Source: Lysobacterales bacterium (lineage in GTDB: Bacteria; Pseudomonadota; Gammaproteobacteria; Xanthomonadales; SZUA-36). Taken from it: a stretch of 8,271 nt of DNA. Shown piece after piece: positions 6,452 through 8,271 of this stretch; positions within the stretch are counted from its first letter, which is position 1; each line of letters starts with the position of its first letter. The stretch spans positions 1 to 8,271 of the forward strand of contig DAOWGA010000056.1 in assembly GCA_030637665.1 (NCBI GenBank), in the 5' to 3' direction. A program made the translations under genes and the position numbers. The notes beneath the pieces are model-generated. The model ran no database searches, had not been told where the DNA came from, and saw only the letters and a list, made by a program, of their open reading frames with translations.

Positions 6452-8271
6452 TTAATCTGCGGCGAGTTGGCGTAACACGTAGTGCAGGATGCCTCCGTGG
6501 CGGTAGTATTCCGCTTCTTTCGGCGTATCGATACGAACCCGCGCCTGGAAGCGGGTTATCTTTCCATCATCGCTTGTTGCAGTAATTGTGACAGATTCTG
6601 AAGAACCATCTCCAAGTCCTTCAATATCAAATACTTCTTTACCATTTAAACCCAGGGATTCTACGCTTTCACCCGGCATGAAGTTGAGCGGCAATACGCC
6701 CATCCCCACCAGGTTGGAGCGGTGAATACGCTCGAAGCTTTCAGTGATAACGGCTTTGACTCCGAGCAGGTTGGTGCCTTTGGCGGCCCAGTCGCGGGAT
6801 GAACCCGTGCCGTATTCCTTGCCGGCCAGTATGACCAGCGGTGTACCTTCTGCCTGGTATTTCATGGCCGCGTCATAAAGACTCATTTGCTCACCACCCG
6901 GCTGAAACGTGGTCCATCCGCCCTCGGTACCCGGCGCCAGCTGGTTACGCAGCCTCACGTTGGCAAATGTTCCGCGCATCATCACTTGGTGGTTCCCACG
7001 GCGCGAGCCGTAGGAGTTGAAGTCCTGTTTCATCACACCCTTGCTCTTGAGGTAATCACCTGCGGGAGAGTCTTCTTTGATCGCACCGGCCGGCGAGATG
7101 TGGTCTGTAGTGATCGAGTCGCCCAGTTTGGCCAGGCAACGAGCGCCACGGATCTCGGGAATACCCGGCACTTCCAGCGTCATGCCGCGGAAGTACGGTG
7201 GGTTCTGGATGTAAGTGGAATCATCCTGCCAATCAAACTTTTCACCTTCGGGTGAATCAATGCTGTTCCAGCGTTCGTCGCCCTGGAATACGCTGGAATA
7301 GCTGCGGCGAAACATTTCAGAAGTTACGCTTCGGTTGACTACTTCCTGGATTTCATGACTGGAGGGCCAGATATCCTTCAGGTAAACGGGGTTTCCATCC
7401 CTGTCTTCACCCAGCGGTTCACTGCTCAGATCCAGGTCAAGGCTGCCGGCCAGTGCATAGGCCACGACCAGCGGTGGTGAGGCCAGGTAATTCATTTTCA
7501 CATCAGCGTGCACGCGGCCCTCAAAGTTACGGTTGCCGGAAAGCACGGAGCAGACCACCAGGTCATTTTCCCTGATGGCATTACCAATCGGATCAGGCAG
7601 GGGACCGGAGTTTCCGATGCAGGTCGTGCAACCGTAGCCAACAACATTGAAGCCCAGGGCATTCAAATCGTCCAGCACACCGGCCTCGACAAGATAATCG
7701 GTGACCACGCGCGAACCCGGGCCGAGTGAGGTCTTGACCCACGGCTTCACCTTGAGGCCCCTGGCAACCGCATTGCGGGCCAGCAGCCCGGCGCCCAGCA
7801 TCACTGCCGGGTTGGAGGTGTTGGTACAGGAAGTGATGGCCGCAATGACAACGGCGCCATCCTTCAATTCAAATTCAGCTTCCCTGTAAATCACCGGTAC
7901 AGAGCCGTCTCCTGAACGGTCGCCTTTGAGGCTGGGGCTGTGCGCACGGTAGTTTTCGCGTGCCTCGGTGAGCAGGACCCGATCCTGTGGGCGCTTGGGC
8001 CCGGCCAGGCTGGGCACAACCGTGGACATATCCAGCGCCAGCACGGTGCTGTATTGTGCATCAGGCTGATCGGCTGTGTGGAACATGCCCTGGGCCTTCA
8101 TGTAGGCCTCGACCAGGGCAACCTGGTCATCGGAGCGCCCGGACAGAGTCAGGTAACGCAGGCTCTCTTCATCGACCGGGAAAATTCCGCAGGTCGCTCC
8201 GTATTCCGGCGCCATGTTGGATATCGTCGCACGGTCAGCCAGCGGCAACTGCTGCAGCCCGCTGCCAAAAA
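6452..8271 (-). CDS. acnA: Aconitate hydratase A (5' partial)
   Basis: The C-terminal 605 residues of an AcnA/IRP1-type aconitase, which isomerises citrate to isocitrate in the TCA cycle in the cytoplasm. The frame stays open to the right edge ([13 protein letters not shown]), so the TTG at 8248 is an internal Leu codon and the true start is outside. Three 4Fe-4S cluster cysteines are visible: [10 protein letters not shown] (Cys148 of the visible part) and [12 protein letters not shown] (Cys214, Cys217). Their spacing of 66 and 3 equals that of E. coli AcnA Cys435, 501 and 504. This implies about 287 missing N-terminal residues and a full length near 892. The C-terminal swivel domain is complete: [13 protein letters not shown], then [10 protein letters not shown] at 489-498 with the substrate-binding Ser-Arg. 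The gene converges on lhr with its stop one base beyond the REPIN. A 90-base AT-rich stretch (6561-6650) has atypical codons. Promoter and regulation are outside the window. Confidence 0.97.
   Translation of the reverse strand, partial: FGSGLQQLPLADRATISNMAPEYGATCGIFPVDEESLRYLTLSGRSDDQVALVEAYMKAQGMFHTADQPDAQYSTVLALDMSTVVPSLAGPKRPQDRVLLTEARENYRAHSPSLKGDRSGDGSVPVIYREAEFELKDGAVVIAAITSCTNTSNPAVMLGAGLLARNAVARGLKVKPWVKTSLGPGSRVVTDYLVEAGVLDDLNALGFNVVGYGCTTCIGNSGPLPDPIGNAIRENDLVVCSVLSGNRNFEGRVHADVKMNYLASPPLVVAYALAGSLDLDLSSEPLGEDRDGNPVYLKDIWPSSHEIQEVVNRSVTSEMFRRSYSSVFQGDERWNSIDSPEGEKFDWQDDSTYIQNPPYFRGMTLEVPGIPEIRGARCLAKLGDSITTDHISPAGAIKEDSPAGDYLKSKGVMKQDFNSYGSRRGNHQVMMRGTFANVRLRNQLAPGTEGGWTTFQPGGEQMSLYDAAMKYQAEGTPLVILAGKEYGTGSSRDWAAKGTNLLGVKAVITESFERIHRSNLVGMGVLPLNFMPGESVESLGLNGKEVFDIEGLGDGSSESVTITATSDDGKITRFQARVRIDTPKEAEYYRHGGILHYVLRQLAAD

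Noticed and set aside
6034..6585. Plus-strand frame of 183 codons running across the lhr end into acnA.
   Set aside because: It crosses two well-supported genes and the REPIN, with an arginine- and serine-rich composition typical of a shadow frame.
7241..7256. Perfect 6-bp inverted repeat with a TTCG loop, resembling a stable tetraloop hairpin on the plus strand.
   Set aside because: It lies inside acnA, on the strand opposite to the gene's mRNA, with no T run after it, and it is explained by coding for a conserved-looking SPEGE segment.

Overview
The window is ordinary chromosome from a Proteobacterium, most likely a gammaproteobacterium. The evidence is a moderately GC-rich composition, an AcnA-type aconitase, a long-form Lhr helicase and a GTAG-type REP repeat pair. 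The exact genus cannot be named from the sequence. No phage genes, transposase, CRISPR array, rRNA or tRNA gene was seen.

Layout from left to right. (1) Bases 1-1578, plus strand, hold the C-terminal 525 residues of a GCS2-family (glutamate-cysteine ligase-like) protein ending in two CBS domains; its start lies outside the window. (2) Bases 1575-2036, plus strand, hold a small secreted protein or lipoprotein with an NTF2-like look. It overlaps gene 1 by four bases, so the two are probably translationally coupled. A compact hairpin with a short T run follows at 2023-2048. (3) Bases 2102-6421, plus strand, hold a full-length long-form Lhr helicase of 1439 residues with all helicase motifs and the C-terminal extension. 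A TAAAAT box six bases before its ATG suggests a leaderless transcript. (4) Bases 6385-6450 hold an inverted pair of REP-like palindromes (a REPIN) lying between two convergent genes. Its left half encodes the last residues of Lhr. (5) Bases 6452-8271, minus strand, hold the C-terminal 605 residues of aconitase AcnA; its start lies to the right of the window.

The genes do not form one pathway. The first two look like one unit (a CBS-regulated ligase-like enzyme plus an envelope protein), lhr is a separate DNA-repair gene, and acnA is a TCA-cycle gene transcribed towards lhr. The most unusual signals are the REPIN that has become the 3' end of the lhr reading frame, with covarying stem bases between its two halves, and a 90-base AT-rich patch with different codon use inside acnA. 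No clearly new multi-gene system is evident.
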